Shown: positions 11,358 through 21,420 of the stretch, one piece after another
Position numbering within the stretch: the first letter of the stretch is position 1
Layout: the number at the start of each line of letters is the position of its first letter
From: Hemerocallis citrina
Lineage: Eukaryota; Streptophyta; Magnoliopsida; Asparagales; Asphodelaceae
DNA length: 64,000 nt
Direction: 5' to 3'
NCBI GenBank assembly: GCA_017893485.1
Contig: JACEHZ010000203.1
Location: 248,001 to 312,000 of the forward strand
Translations under genes and position numbers: made by a program
Notes under the pieces: model-generated
The model's database searches: none
Seen by the model: only the letters and a program-made list of their open reading frames with translations
What the model was told of the DNA's origin: nothing

Positions 11358-12761
11358 TGTTGATTCTGATTTTGATGATTACAACACAAAATGCAACATG
11401 TATCTGTGCTATACTGTATATAATTGCAGGTTGTATCAGAAGATACACAAAAGCCTCATTTCTCTAAAGCTGAACAAATGAACAAGCATAGCTCAGGATA
11501 AAGACAATGGCTTCACTCAAGACTCAAGACTCAAGACTCAAATCAAGACCAACGTTTCAATGTCATTTATTTATGTGTCTTATAAGCAAATGTAATATTT
11601 TTCTTTATTGAGTCTTAGAATGATGTACAGCCTTGTCACACACACATACACTCACATATAACTTTTTATAACTGTGTGATTTCAAATCCAAAGGTCAAAA
11701 CAGCTTGAACTAGATTAGCTGTTGAGTACCAGTCGACTGCCACTTATACCAGTCGACTGAGTCTGTACAAAACTGCCTAATCTTATTCAAACTCTGACCA
11801 GTCGACTCATTATGGCAACCCAGTCGACTGTTCAAGTGCTTTTGACAGTTTTCTGTTTTAAACTCGCTTTTTCAAATTCAAATCTTTTATTCCGTTGGTT
11901 GACAGTTGGAACAACTATTTCCCAACGTCCAGTGTTTCTAACTCTATAAATAGAGAATAGAATTCATTGTAAAAACTTACTTAACACTCCAAGCTATTTT
12001 TGAAGAACAACTTTAAGTTTTGTGCTTTCAAGTGATAAGAGCTTTCAAACTTCACTAAGACTTGGTTCTCTGTCTTCAGTCCAGTATAACATTGAATTCG
12101 TTTTGGACTGGATTTGGAAGTCAACCAATTAGCCACGTACTATATCACAATCACAACAAGGCTATAGGTTGATTGTAAACAATTTTATTGTTTTTCTTTT
12201 CCTCTCGGTTGGAGAGTATGACTCTAAGGTGTAGAGTCAGGTTTATCACTCTTGGTGGAAGAGTGGGTTGCTTTCTCTGGTTAAGAGAAAGGACTACGGG
12301 TTGGACAAGGTTGTTGTCTGAACGTCGTAGGGTATTCTTGTAATCTTTTTCAAGAATAGTGGAAATCTCAAGTGGGTTGCTTGAGGACTGGATGTAGGTC
12401 GGAAGGACCGAACCAGGATACATCGTGTGCACTCTGTGGTTGTATCTCTCTACTTGCATTTCTATTTTCTCAGTGTATAATTTTTACTGTGAAACTTGTC
12501 TGGACAGTCGACTGTGTACTCATATAAGTCGACTGGTCAGACTCGTACTAGTCTGAAATAATTTGTGTGTCTAGTCGACTGTCTCATCTTTAAGTCGACT
12601 TAACAGACCTCTTTAAAATACTTCTTTTTGTGGTTTCAGTCGACTGCTCTATCTCTCAAGTCGACTGAACAGAAGAAATTCTCAATTCCGCATTTTAATT
12701 TTTTTATAAACACTATTCACCCCCCCTCTAGTGTTTGTTGCCTTGCCTACAGGATCCAACA
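11358..12761 (+). mobile_element. SIRE-like Ty1/Copia solo LTR, 1.4 kb
   Basis: Starts TGTTGATTCTGATTTTGATG and ends GGATCCAACA, flanked by TCCTG at 11353-11357 and 12762-12766. The start, the internal GAAATCTCAAGTGGGTTGCTTGAG-type block and the CACCCCCCCTCTAGTG block near the end recall plant SIRE/Maximus LTRs; the family call rests on LTR text alone because no pol is left. TATAAATA lies at 11945-11952. It carries ten AGTCGACT palindromes in five pairs. Confidence 0.75.
11731..12667. repeat. Five pairs of AGTCGACT palindromes, 20-22 bp apart
   Basis: Sites start at 11731/11751, 11800/11822, 12506/12527, 12573/12593 and 12638/12659. Each pair is spaced 20-22 bp start to start, about two helical turns. 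Pairs are separated by unrelated sequence. The same paired motif occurs in the Tekay LTR. Confidence 0.9.
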
Positions 12762-12766
12762 TCCTG

Positions 12767-13050
12767 GAGGACTGCGTAAGCCAGCCGTGGAGGAGTAGTC
12801 TGTCTCCGTAGGAAGAGTGGAGCGGTGTGTTTGGCGAGTATGATTTGTAGTTTCTTGGAGTAGTAAGTGGGGTAGGACGAAGGAGATCCCCTGGAGAAGC
12901 AAGTGCGTCGAGGGCCGAGAACAAAGGGTCCGGAGCCGAGAACCAAGGGTCGGGAGCCGATCGTCGAGCCCTGGCCTGTGATAGAGCCAAGAATTGGCTC
13001 GGAGTTTATGACGGGTATTCGAGGATCGAGCAGCGGTGGTCGAGCCTCCA
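12767..13050. other. Tat internal non-coding stretch
   Basis: Sequence between the SIRE-like LTR and the tandem array. It is G/C-rich with GAGCCGAGAACCAAGGGTC-like short repeats. I see no protein domain. It lies upstream of the antisense gene and may hold its promoter, but I cannot point to a TATA box. Confidence 0.5.
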
Positions 13051-13650
13051 TGCTTGGGTGCCGAGCGTCGAGTGCCGAGCGCCGAGCCCCTTACTTGTGA
13101 GAAAGGTAGGTGGTGACTCGAGGTCACTGCCAAGCGTCGAGCCCCATAGCTTGTGTGAAAGCTAGGTGGTGGCTCGAGGTCATTGCCGTGCGTCGATCCC
13201 CGTAGCTTGCTGTGAAAGCTAGGTGGTGGCTCGAGGTCATTGCCAAGCATCGAGCCCCCTTATTTGCTATGAAAGTCAGGGTGTGGCTCGAGATCACTTC
13301 CGAGCGTCGAGCCCCCTGCTTGCTGTGAAAGCAAAGGGTGGCTCGAGGTCACTGCCGAGCATCAAACCCCCTTGCTTGCTATGAAAGTCAGGGTGTGGCT
13401 CGAGGTCACTACGGAGCGTCGAGCCCCCCTGCTTGCTGTGAAAGCTAGGGGTGGCTCGAGGTCACTGCCGAGCATCGAGCCCCCTTGCTTGCTGTGAAAG
13501 CCACGGTGTGGCTTGAGGTCACTGCCGAGCGTCGAGCCCCCAGCTTACTGTGAAAGCTAGGAGGTGGCTTGAAGTTACTGCTGAGCGTTGAACCCCCCTA
13601 CGTGCTGCAAAAGCTAGGGGTGGCTCGAGGTCACTGCCGAGCATCGAAAA
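13050..13650. repeat. Tandem array of about 56-60-bp monomers (Tat, LTR side)
   Basis: About ten degenerate units, each with a CTTGCTGTGAAAGC block, a GTGGCTCGAGGTCACTGCC block and GAGC(A/G)TCGAGCCCCC. The same building block, dimerised, forms the array at 19960-21010 on the other side of the antisense gene. Confidence 0.85.
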
Positions 13651-15540
13651 CTTGGTCCAATTTGGCGTGGAGGTGTCTTCGTCGGGCCGGACCCAGATAC
13701 AGATGGACAAGGTTCAGTGTGTCCTGAAGGCCGACTATCTTCCCGTGATAAGGGCCAGCTACTTCATTGAGCCAGAGTACGAGCTGATGATTCCGAGCCC
13801 TGGTCTCTGCCCTACCATCGAGTTGGCCCCCGGATTCTGTATGTTTCCCGAGGAGGCCTTCGTCTCGGGACTAAGGCTTCCGCTGCACCAGTTTATCAAA
13901 AGGGTGCTGAGGTGGGGGGAGCTATGCACGATGCAGTACGGCCCCAATTCGTGGAAGCAGTTAGTTTGCTTTATTCTGAAGTGTGAGGAGAAGAAGGTGC
14001 CTCTAAAGCTGAAATATTTTCGGGTTGTCTTAGGGGTGAGCTCGCTGGGAAATCAGGAGGGTATCTTCTACATCTCGCCTCGCCCCCACAAGAAAGTGGT
14101 GCACGGGCATCCAGACTCCATAAAGGGGTGGAAAGCCACATATTTTGTGGTTAGAAGTGAGGTACCTTTGGAAATTCCAACGGCTTCGAATTTCTGCAAG
14201 CCGAACCACAAATGTAACACCCCGAATTCTAAAATACAACTGAATTCGAAGCTCCACAGGATCTTTACACTTCTTTCGTACAATTTTACAAGGAAATTTA
14301 AAATATTTCTTACATCAGATTTACATTACACATTTACATTCATACAACGGAAGCAATTTACAGTGATTTACATGGAACAATTACACAACATTTAAATCAA
14401 TCTTTGAGCAGCATGTATACTTCAATTTGTCAACCTCTTTTTCCTGCATATGAAACTGTAGGCGCATCAGTTCATTCACTGACGAAATATTATACATGGC
14501 CATTCTCTCTATGCCGGAAATAATATAACGATTTTCCATACTTAAACAACCACAAACTTGATCACAAGTAAAACTACAAGGGACTATCCTATTGATGTCG
14601 TGTTGTGTTGTGCACTTAGTTCTTAATGCAGGTTGTTTACATTATATGACACTAATGCGTACTTGTTCAGAGTCTATGCCGCCCATACTATATAGGTCTG
14701 AGGGCAAGCCCTTAATCGTTCTTCATCTTGTAGGGTTCAATCCTTCACCATGATTTAATCTACTACTGTAACTACGATAAGTATCTTAGGCATTCTATGA
14801 ACTACGAACTCACGTCTAGGCGCCCTGGAGAGAATCCCAATGCACTGACACATGACTCATCATGCAGACATCCTGTGGTAATTCACCTCCTACCATAAAC
14901 GTGACACCACCCGCAGTCATTAGATCACTACATAAGCGTCGCCACCGGGACGGTACTTTGGAGTAGTATCTACGCCCTAATCATGACGCATCATGGGACA
15001 TCATGTGGATACCCTCACACCGCCAATCCAATGGCCCTCATACTCATGTTTGTCTCTTACGTTCAACACATCTTCGCTATGTATCTCATCCTTAGGTATA
15101 ATTGGAGGTCACTAATATAGAATCTAGCATTACTCCTATATTGGTCTTTTCAACAACATTCATTATCAACGACCCAAACTTGGTCAACAAAATTTCATAA
15201 ATTCTCTTTTAAAGTACTTTTCATGCTTGCCGATGTAGAGTCTTAGTCACGTTCTAATATAAGTCCTCAATTCACATTCATTGAAACATGTCCACAAATT
15301 TTCACATTTCATCGCATTCTCCTTTCAACACATTTCTGTGTACAATTTGCATATTCAAAAAATTCTTATTTGATTTTACTTAACAAAAGTCTCAATTCAT
15401 CTCTTTGCAATCATTTCTATACTCAAGATTTTCACTTTCTTTATTTTAGAAACTCAAAAGATCAAAAGTAAAGTGAACTCTTCACTCTAAAAAAAAGATT
15501 GTATTTCTCTTTTTAAGGGTCCATAATTCCAAAATAATAT

Positions 15541-15589
15541 CTTTTTTTTGTAAGTTTATAAACTCAAGGATTTTCTAATATTTTCTCCC

Positions 15590-15673
<84 letters not shown>

Positions 15674-16020
15674 TTCGGTTGCACACTACTTTGGTGAGCA
15701 CTCCGTGAGCACTCACGAAATAGAGCACCTATGACAAATCCGAACCGCTCATATTGTTCTATATACCTTAGATAGCCTAACAATAAAAAATCAAGTAATT
15801 TGAAGTTCATTTGCCCATGATTTACATCATTACAAAATTGTATGGCTGAAAATTCTAACAGCATGATGGATGGGCAAATGAACTTCAAATTACTTGATTT
15901 TTTATTGTTAGGCTATCTAAGGTATATAGAACAATATGAGCGGTTCGGATTTGTCATAGGTGTTCTATTTCATGAGTGCTCACGGAGTGCTCACCAAAAG
16001 TAGTGTGCAACCGAAGGGGA

Positions 16021-16055
<35 letters not shown>

Positions 16056-16105
16056 GGGAGAAAATATTAGAAAATCCTTGAGTTTATAAACTTACAAAAA
16101 AAAAG
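15541..16105. repeat. Long palindrome (foldback-like element)
   Basis: Left arm 15541-15817 and right arm 15871-16105 are reverse complements apart from (TA)n/(GA)n length differences and a few bases, with a 53-bp spacer. Both outer ends read through GTAAGTTTATAAACTCAAGG, then a TA tract, then a TTCGGTTGCACACTAC block. It may be a foldback or MITE with long terminal inverted repeats, but I could not identify a clear target duplication. Confidence 0.85.
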
Positions 16106-16180
16106 AATCACAATAGTCAAAGTAAAATGAAAGAAAAAAAAGAAAATATTTTTTTTTCCAAAAATTTTTGGCCACAACCA

Positions 16181-16426
16181 GATTCGAACCGCACACACCC
16201 ACATACACAGTGCACAGTCACTGAGACCCAAAGGCCCCACGCGCTAGCCAAAAGGGACGAGGCGCCCAACTGTCACAAAGGAGGAGTGGGAGGGTTTTGG
16301 GTTTGATTCTCGGCAGTTGGAGAAAAAATCGAATTTTTGGAAATAAAAAGCCTCTGCCGAGACTCGAACCCACACACACTCATCAAAGGTTTCTACAGAA
16401 ACGCAACTAAAGCCCCCCTATAACCA
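16181..16426 (-). other. Two tRNA-like box A/box B modules
   Basis: On the minus strand: TGGCTAGCGCGTGGGG (16235-16250) followed by GGTTCGAATC (16181-16190); and TGGTTATAGGGG (16415-16426) followed by GGTTCGAGTC (16371-16380). Box order and spacing mimic tRNA-derived promoters, without a cloverleaf. Sense orientation relative to the LTR is the same as at 2609-2822. Confidence 0.45.
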
Positions 16427-17369
16427 GTGTGCCCATAGGAATTAACTGATATATAATTGGTTCAAAATAAGTTTAAGTTGAGTCTCTGTTTATTTGAAAT
16501 ATTCTATTTTTCAAACGATCGTAACTTAGTTCCTTCTTTACAAAAACTTCTAAAAATTTCCAGAATATTGAATTTACATACATTTAATAAATCAGTGATT
16601 TTAAAATAATTTTTTTGACATTAAAACACGCATTTCACTCTAATTTATGTTTTATGTTTACAAGTTGCAAAGAAATCACTTTAACAAATTCTATACTCAA
16701 AAATTCTTGCATTAAGTTTTTATTAAAAGCGTAAGTTCCTGTTTTTTCCCCTCTTTATTCATAATGCTTATAATTTAAGTTGTATTTTTGAGCAAAAATA
16801 ATACGAGGGTTCAATAAGCGCAAAAATTCAATAATTCATTCACTAATCAACACATGAACCTTTTTCTACAATTACATGGTTCCAATTCTACAACTTCATG
16901 GCAAAAAGTGAATTTTAATTACCTTAAACACAGTTTATAACCAATAGCACACAATTCATCAAGCATTTACTCATTCATTTAGCAAGTCCTTTTTAGAGTC
17001 AATAAGTGATTATCTTATTAGTTCTTTTGGCATGCATATGTATCAAAATTTCCTAGCATGATATCTAATATTAGAAGTATAGAAAACCACTCATCTGAAG
17101 AAAATTCTACAAAGCTCCTACGATTTCCTTGAACACACGAGTAGTCCTTCTCCTCCTAGAATGAGCCACCACGATGTTCCCTCTCCTTGCACTTGGTGAA
17201 GCCCGAGCCTTCCTCCTTGCCGGGGGTTGAAGTAGCCGATCTCCAAAGTAGGGGACACACCCACACACTAATGCACTCAATCTTTTACTTTCTCTCAATC
17301 TTTTACTCTCCTATATAGTTTCTTTCTTTCAATTATTTTTCTTAGTGTTGTATGCAAGAAGGTAGGGGG

Positions 17370-17377
17370 TATTTATA
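17370..17377 (-). promoter_or_regulatory. Solo LTR TATA box
   Basis: TATAAATACCCC on the minus strand. U3 is about 550 bp; the remaining 3.1 kb is R-U5. CACGTG at 17566-17571 lies about 190 bp upstream. Confidence 0.6.
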
Positions 17378-18064
17378 TTAGTTTTAGGATAGATTGGAGG
17401 GCTAGGATTACACTAGATGGTTGTAGATGAATGGCTTGGATAAGATGGAAAGTTGTAGCAACCACCCATGAGCAAATAACCACCCATGCACACAACTCCA
17501 CTCTCCCACTCCTCTCCATGCATACCCGGCCACCCTTGGGTGTGCAATGCACACACACGTATATGCACGTGTCCCAACTAGTGTCCCCCTAATTAAAGTT
17601 GTACATTAAAAAAAATAATTAATTGTCTAAAGATATGTCTACATGCCGAGTTAATTAAAAAGTAGTTAATTCATAGGCCTTTTAAAAGAAAAATAGTGGG
17701 CTTATAGAAAAGAATTACTTAATTTATTAAGTTGGACTTAGTTTATAAAAACAAACTTAGGCTCCTTAAAGAAACAAAATGGGCTTAAAGAAATAAGAAA
17801 AAGAGATAATAATTATTTGTTCATATTATAGAAAATTATTTCATAGGAGAATACTTATACAAAATTTTGCACGTGCACAACACGTAAAATCTACAATTTC
17901 ACATTCATAAAATTTAGGGTATTACAACAAACCCCCGAGGCGGAGGGACTTGAATGAGGTAGAGTGGGCTGACGTTGACAGAATTGTTGAGGGGCACAAC
18001 ATTGGTTGGCCAAACGTGACAGAGTCGCACTTAGCCTGAGCCAGACTGAGCCCAGGCAACCCTT

Positions 18065-18135
18065 GTATGTTGTCATTTTATTTTCGTTTTATTTTCTGCT
18101 TTCATGTTAACATTCACCCTTTTTTCTCTCTGCAG
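18065..18135 (+). other. Candidate intron of the Tat antisense gene (71 bp)
   Basis: Begins GTATGT, is T-rich, and ends TTTTTCTCTCTGCAG just before an ATG at 18138. Inferred from splice consensus only. Confidence 0.55.
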
Positions 18136-19119
18136 CGATGGATCAGCCGAAGCTTGATGCGAGGAAGACCATGCTGGCTCTGGCTCAAAAGAGGAGGGCC
18201 GAGAAGGTAGCACCGAAGGCGGGTCCGCTCCGGGGGGCTCCGAGGCCCCCTCGGAGCGGCCCACTAAGAGATTGAAGAGGGCCCCTGGCTAAAGACACAC
18301 CAGAGTTTGGATCGAGCTCCAGCAGCCTTAAGGTTGCTGAAGTCTTGAAGGCGGGGACCCCCCCCCATTGCGCCCTGACGCCCAGCATATGGTGGGCAAG
18401 AGGGGGCTAAGGTCGTTCGCCACGGACTGGGCGGTCAAGGAGGGCAACTCGCTGGCCGAGGGCCCAATCTCGATATAGGTGGTAGATAACCTCACCACGG
18501 CCCGCGATCGGACCATTCTGGTGACCGAGACGGTGGAGACGGCCTACACGAAGTGGGATCAGGCCCAAGTGGTGGTAAGTCTTGGTTTGTTGTTTGTTTC
18601 CTTTTGTATTTGGCACTTTTTTCCTGACCCTTGTCTCTCTTCGACCAGGCGTTGATGACCGGGGTGCAGCTGAAGAGGTGCTTCGAGAAGGAGGTCCATG
18701 CCGAGAAGCAAAATATCGATCTGTACCTTTGCGAAGCGAAGGACTTGAAGGTCAAGCTGACGACCGCTCAGGGGGTGGCTCAGGCCTTTCAAGCCGACCT
18801 CGCCTCTCAACAGGACCAGCACCTTCGTGACCATGGGGTGGTTTGGGGGAAGGCAGTTGCGGAGTACGAAGAGCTGGCGATGGCTGCTTCGGAGGAATTG
18901 ATGAATGCCCAAGACGAGGCGTATGATCGGGCAAAGGAGCATTGCCTACTCCTTCAACCCCATGCCAAGATCAACCACCTCCACTATGGATGGGAGCCCC
19001 CCGCACTTCTGCTGACCCCTGGGGACGAAGGAGACGAGGCACCGAGGGACCCGCACTTGGAGAGAGAGGCGGGAGGGGCGATGGCCGATGAAGAGGTGCA
19101 GACCCCCCATCAGAAGTAG
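18136..19119 (+). pseudogene. Tat antisense gene, downstream exons with a second intron
   Basis: After the acceptor at 18135 the text reads ATGGATCAGCCGAAGCTT and on through a decayed stretch with frameshifts and a TAG at 18476-18478. A clean GTAAGT donor at 18575 and a pyrimidine-rich tract ending CGACCAG at 18648 mark a 74-bp intron whose removal keeps the frame. The last exon (18649-19119) encodes an alpha-helical, probably coiled-coil stretch (KRCFEKEVHAEKQNIDLYL...), then an acidic tail and a stop. Coiled-coil C-termini are usual for these antisense proteins. Not functional as it stands. Confidence 0.6.
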
Positions 19120-19284
19120 TTTTTTACATTCTTTTTCTTCTTGTATTTACCAAGCGCGAACTGGCCACCGCTTTTTGTAACTAATTTTTGGAATTAATAT
19201 AATCATGTTTTTGGCCGACCTGCTATGACTTGCGCATTTTTGGGAAGCTTGAAGTGAATTGTTGTTTCCTCTCCTTTTTGTCAG

Positions 19285-19845
19285 ATGGACGAGACCCTAG
19301 GGGCCGACCTCAGTTCTGCTGAGGTCCGGCGACTTGGGAACAGGCTAGAGTCCAAAGAGAGTGTCATGATCTGCTATCACAAACAAACCCGTGATCGAGA
19401 AGCCGCGGTAAGCTATTTTATGAACAAGTCTAAGGAGCTCAGTGTAGAGGCGGCGTGCCTGAAGAAGGCTATAGCCGACCGAGACTGGGGGAGTGCCGAG
19501 ATGAAAATGTCAATGTCTGACACCTCCACCAGGCGACCGACCTCTGAGTCAGTTCTCCGTGAGGTCGTGGTAGAAAAGGAAATGTAGATTCAGAGGTTGA
19601 AAGTCATGCTTGGCACAGGAGGATCTTGGTTTGGCCCTTTTGGAAGAGGAGGCCCCTCTGTCTTGGGTTCATCACTGACCCTCTATTTAGAGATGGCGAG
19701 GCCCGCTGATGCGCAAAGCTCTGTTGCCGGGACATCTACACTGGCGATGCCGGTGGTGCCAGACGAGCACATTGAAGGACAGACCCGCTTGGTGGGGCTC
19801 GAGATGGTCCGTGTTATCCAAAAAAGCCCCACGAAAAACACTTAG
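19285..19845 (+). pseudogene. Second helical ORF of the Tat antisense gene
   Basis: Begins right after a T-rich acceptor-like tract ending TTTGTCAG at about 19284, so it may be a further exon. It encodes a 100-residue helical segment (KSKELSVEAACLKKAIADRD) ended by a TAG, then a further open stretch of 82 codons from 19597. No named domain. It may be a duplicate of the preceding coiled-coil exon. Confidence 0.4.
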
Positions 19846-19959
19846 GTTGGGATAAAAATAACCGTTGTAATAATTTCTATTGTACTGTGGCCATTCAAGG
19901 CATTATGATGAATGAAATTTGATTTTTCCGTCCTTCCGATTTGCAGAAAAACTTAGGAC
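19846..19959 (+). other. Probable 3' end of the Tat antisense gene
   Basis: Short AT-rich stretch with AATGAAATTTG, between the last ORF and the tandem array. It could supply a polyadenylation signal. Nothing else is visible. Confidence 0.3.
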
Positions 19960-21010
19960 GCCGCGTGTAGCGTAAGCCTAGTGTCGAGCCCCCATGCTTT
20001 GTAGAAAAGTTAGGGTGTGGTTCGAGGTCACTGTCGTGTGCCTTGCCCGTACAGCTTGAGAAAGCCAGGGCATTGTTCGAGGTCAATGCTGAATGTTGAG
20101 CCCCTTATGCTTTGTAGAAAAGTTAGGGTGTGGCTTGAGGTCACTATCGAGCGCCTAGCCCTAAAGCTTGAGAAAGCTAGGGCATTGCTCGAGGTCAATA
20201 TTGAATGCCAAGCCCCTTATGCATTGTAAAAAAGTTAGGGTGTGGCTCGAGATCATTGCCGAGCACCTAGCCCGTACAACTTGAGAAAACAAGGGCATTG
20301 CTCGAGCTCAATGCCGAATGTCGAGCCCCTTATGCTTTGTAGAAAGTTAGGGTGTAGCTCGAGGTCACTGCCGAGCTCCTAGCCCGTAAAGCTTGAGAAA
20401 GCTAAGGCATTGCTCGAGGTCAATGTCGAATATCGAGCCCCTTATGCTTTGTAGAAAAGTTAGCGTATGGCTCGAGGTCACTGCCGAGCGCCTAGCCCTA
20501 AAGCTTGAGAAAGCTAGGGCATTGCTCAAGGTCAATGCCAAATATCGAGCCCCTTATACTTTGTAGAAAAGTTAGGGTGTGGCTCGAGGTCATTGTCGAG
20601 CGCCTAGCCCATAAAGCTTAAGAAAACTAGGACATTGTTCGAGGTCAATGCCGAATGTCGAGCTCCTTATACTTTATAAACAAGTTAGGGTGTCTAGCCC
20701 CTTATACTTTGTAGAAAAGTTAGGGTGTGGCTCGAGGTCACTGCCGAGCGCCTATCCCGTAAAGCTTGAGAAAGCTAAGGCATTGCTTGAGGTCAATGCC
20801 GAATGTCGAGCCCCTTATGCTTTGTAGAAAATTTAGGGTGTCGCTCGAGGTCACAGCCGAGCGCTTAGTCCTAAAGCTTGAGAAATCTAGGGCATTGCTC
20901 GAGGTCAATGCCGAATGTCGAGCCCCTTATGCTTTGTAGAAAAGTTAGGGTGTGGCTCGAGGTCATTGTCGAGCGCCTAGCCCATAAAGCTTAAGAAAGC
21001 TAGGGTGTGC
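19960..21010. repeat. Tandem array of about 112-118-bp dimeric units (Tat, pol side)
   Basis: About nine copies. Each unit is a pair of half-units: one with GCTTGAGAAAGCTAGGGCATTGC then TCGAGGTCAATGCCGAATG, and one with GCTTTGTAGAAAAGTTAGGG then TGGCTCGAGGTCACTGCC. A partial short unit occurs near 20690. The half-unit is the same sequence type as the monomers at 13050-13650. Tat elements are known for tandem arrays downstream of pol. Confidence 0.9.
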
Positions 21011-21132
21011 CAGAAGCACCGAAATTTGCCCAAAAATAAAAAAAGATGGGAAGAAGCAAGGGTTACACTTTATTTACACAAAAAGGAGGTGCACGTGGTG
21101 CTGATTACAAGAGTTTCGGTTACAAAAGGAGT

Positions 21133-21420
21133 TCAGTCCTTCCCTTCGAGGAACTTGATGAGGTGTTCCGCATTCCAGGACCTCTTTACTATCCTGCCCC
21201 CCAGGTCTTCGAGCCGATACGTACCAGGGCGTACCATTTCAGAGATCTTATACGGGCCCACCCAATTAGGGGCCAATTTTCTCTTTTTCCTGGGGTTGGA
21301 TACCGCTAGCTTTTTGAGCACGAGGTCACTTAGCTTGATGTCGGTAGGGTGGACCTTCTTGTTATAGAACCTCTCGATTTGTTGTTGGTATATACTTCTT
21401 CTAACGGCAGATTTTCTCCT
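21133..21420 (-). pseudogene. Tat integrase C-terminus (end of pol)
   Basis: On the minus strand it continues the integrase after the 12-kb insertion: a YNKKVHPTDIKLSDLVLKK block, then WVGPYKISEMVRPGTYRLED, the usual SH3-like end of Tat/Athila integrases, then a stop. The target duplication CTCCT (21416-21420 and 33415-33419) marks where it was cut. Confidence 0.85.

Larger units (their letters stand above)
14213..17926 (-). mobile_element. Solo LTR, 3.7 kb, Tekay-like, inside the Tat antisense gene
   Basis: Flanked by ACAAA at 14208-14212 and 17927-17931. The + strand text begins TGTAACACCCCGAATTCTAAAA and ends AGGGTATTACA, so the LTR is in minus orientation. Its first 300 bp align with the Tekay LTR start at 54422 (GGATCTTT, TACAATTTTACAAGGAAAT, a CGGAAGCAA block, ATACATGGCCATTCTCTCTATGCC). 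It contains a minus-strand TATAAATA at 17370-17377, CACGTG at 17566 and 17870, a long foldback (15541-16105) and tRNA-like boxes. Confidence 0.9.
13652..18064 (+). pseudogene. Tat antisense gene, first exon(s), split by a solo LTR
   Basis: Reads on the strand opposite to gag-pol. The first 187 codons contain LRLPLHQFIKRVLRW, a YGPNSWK block, YISPRPHK and DSIKGWKATYFVV, which resemble the plant domain named putative gypsy type transposon (PF04195), the hallmark of Tat antisense ORFs. The solo LTR 14213-17926 interrupts it; after removing it with one ACAAA the frame continues from 17932 to a TGA at 18037-18039, close to a splice donor at 18065. Function of this protein family is not known. Here it is decayed. 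Confidence 0.75.

Noticed and set aside
12747..13250. Minus-strand ORF of 167 codons in the Tat element
   Set aside because: Runs through the tandem array; periodic text such as LEPPPSFH is translated repeat.
13050..13650. Possible CRISPR array
   Set aside because: Units are contiguous degenerate tandem repeats without unique spacers, in plant retrotransposon DNA.
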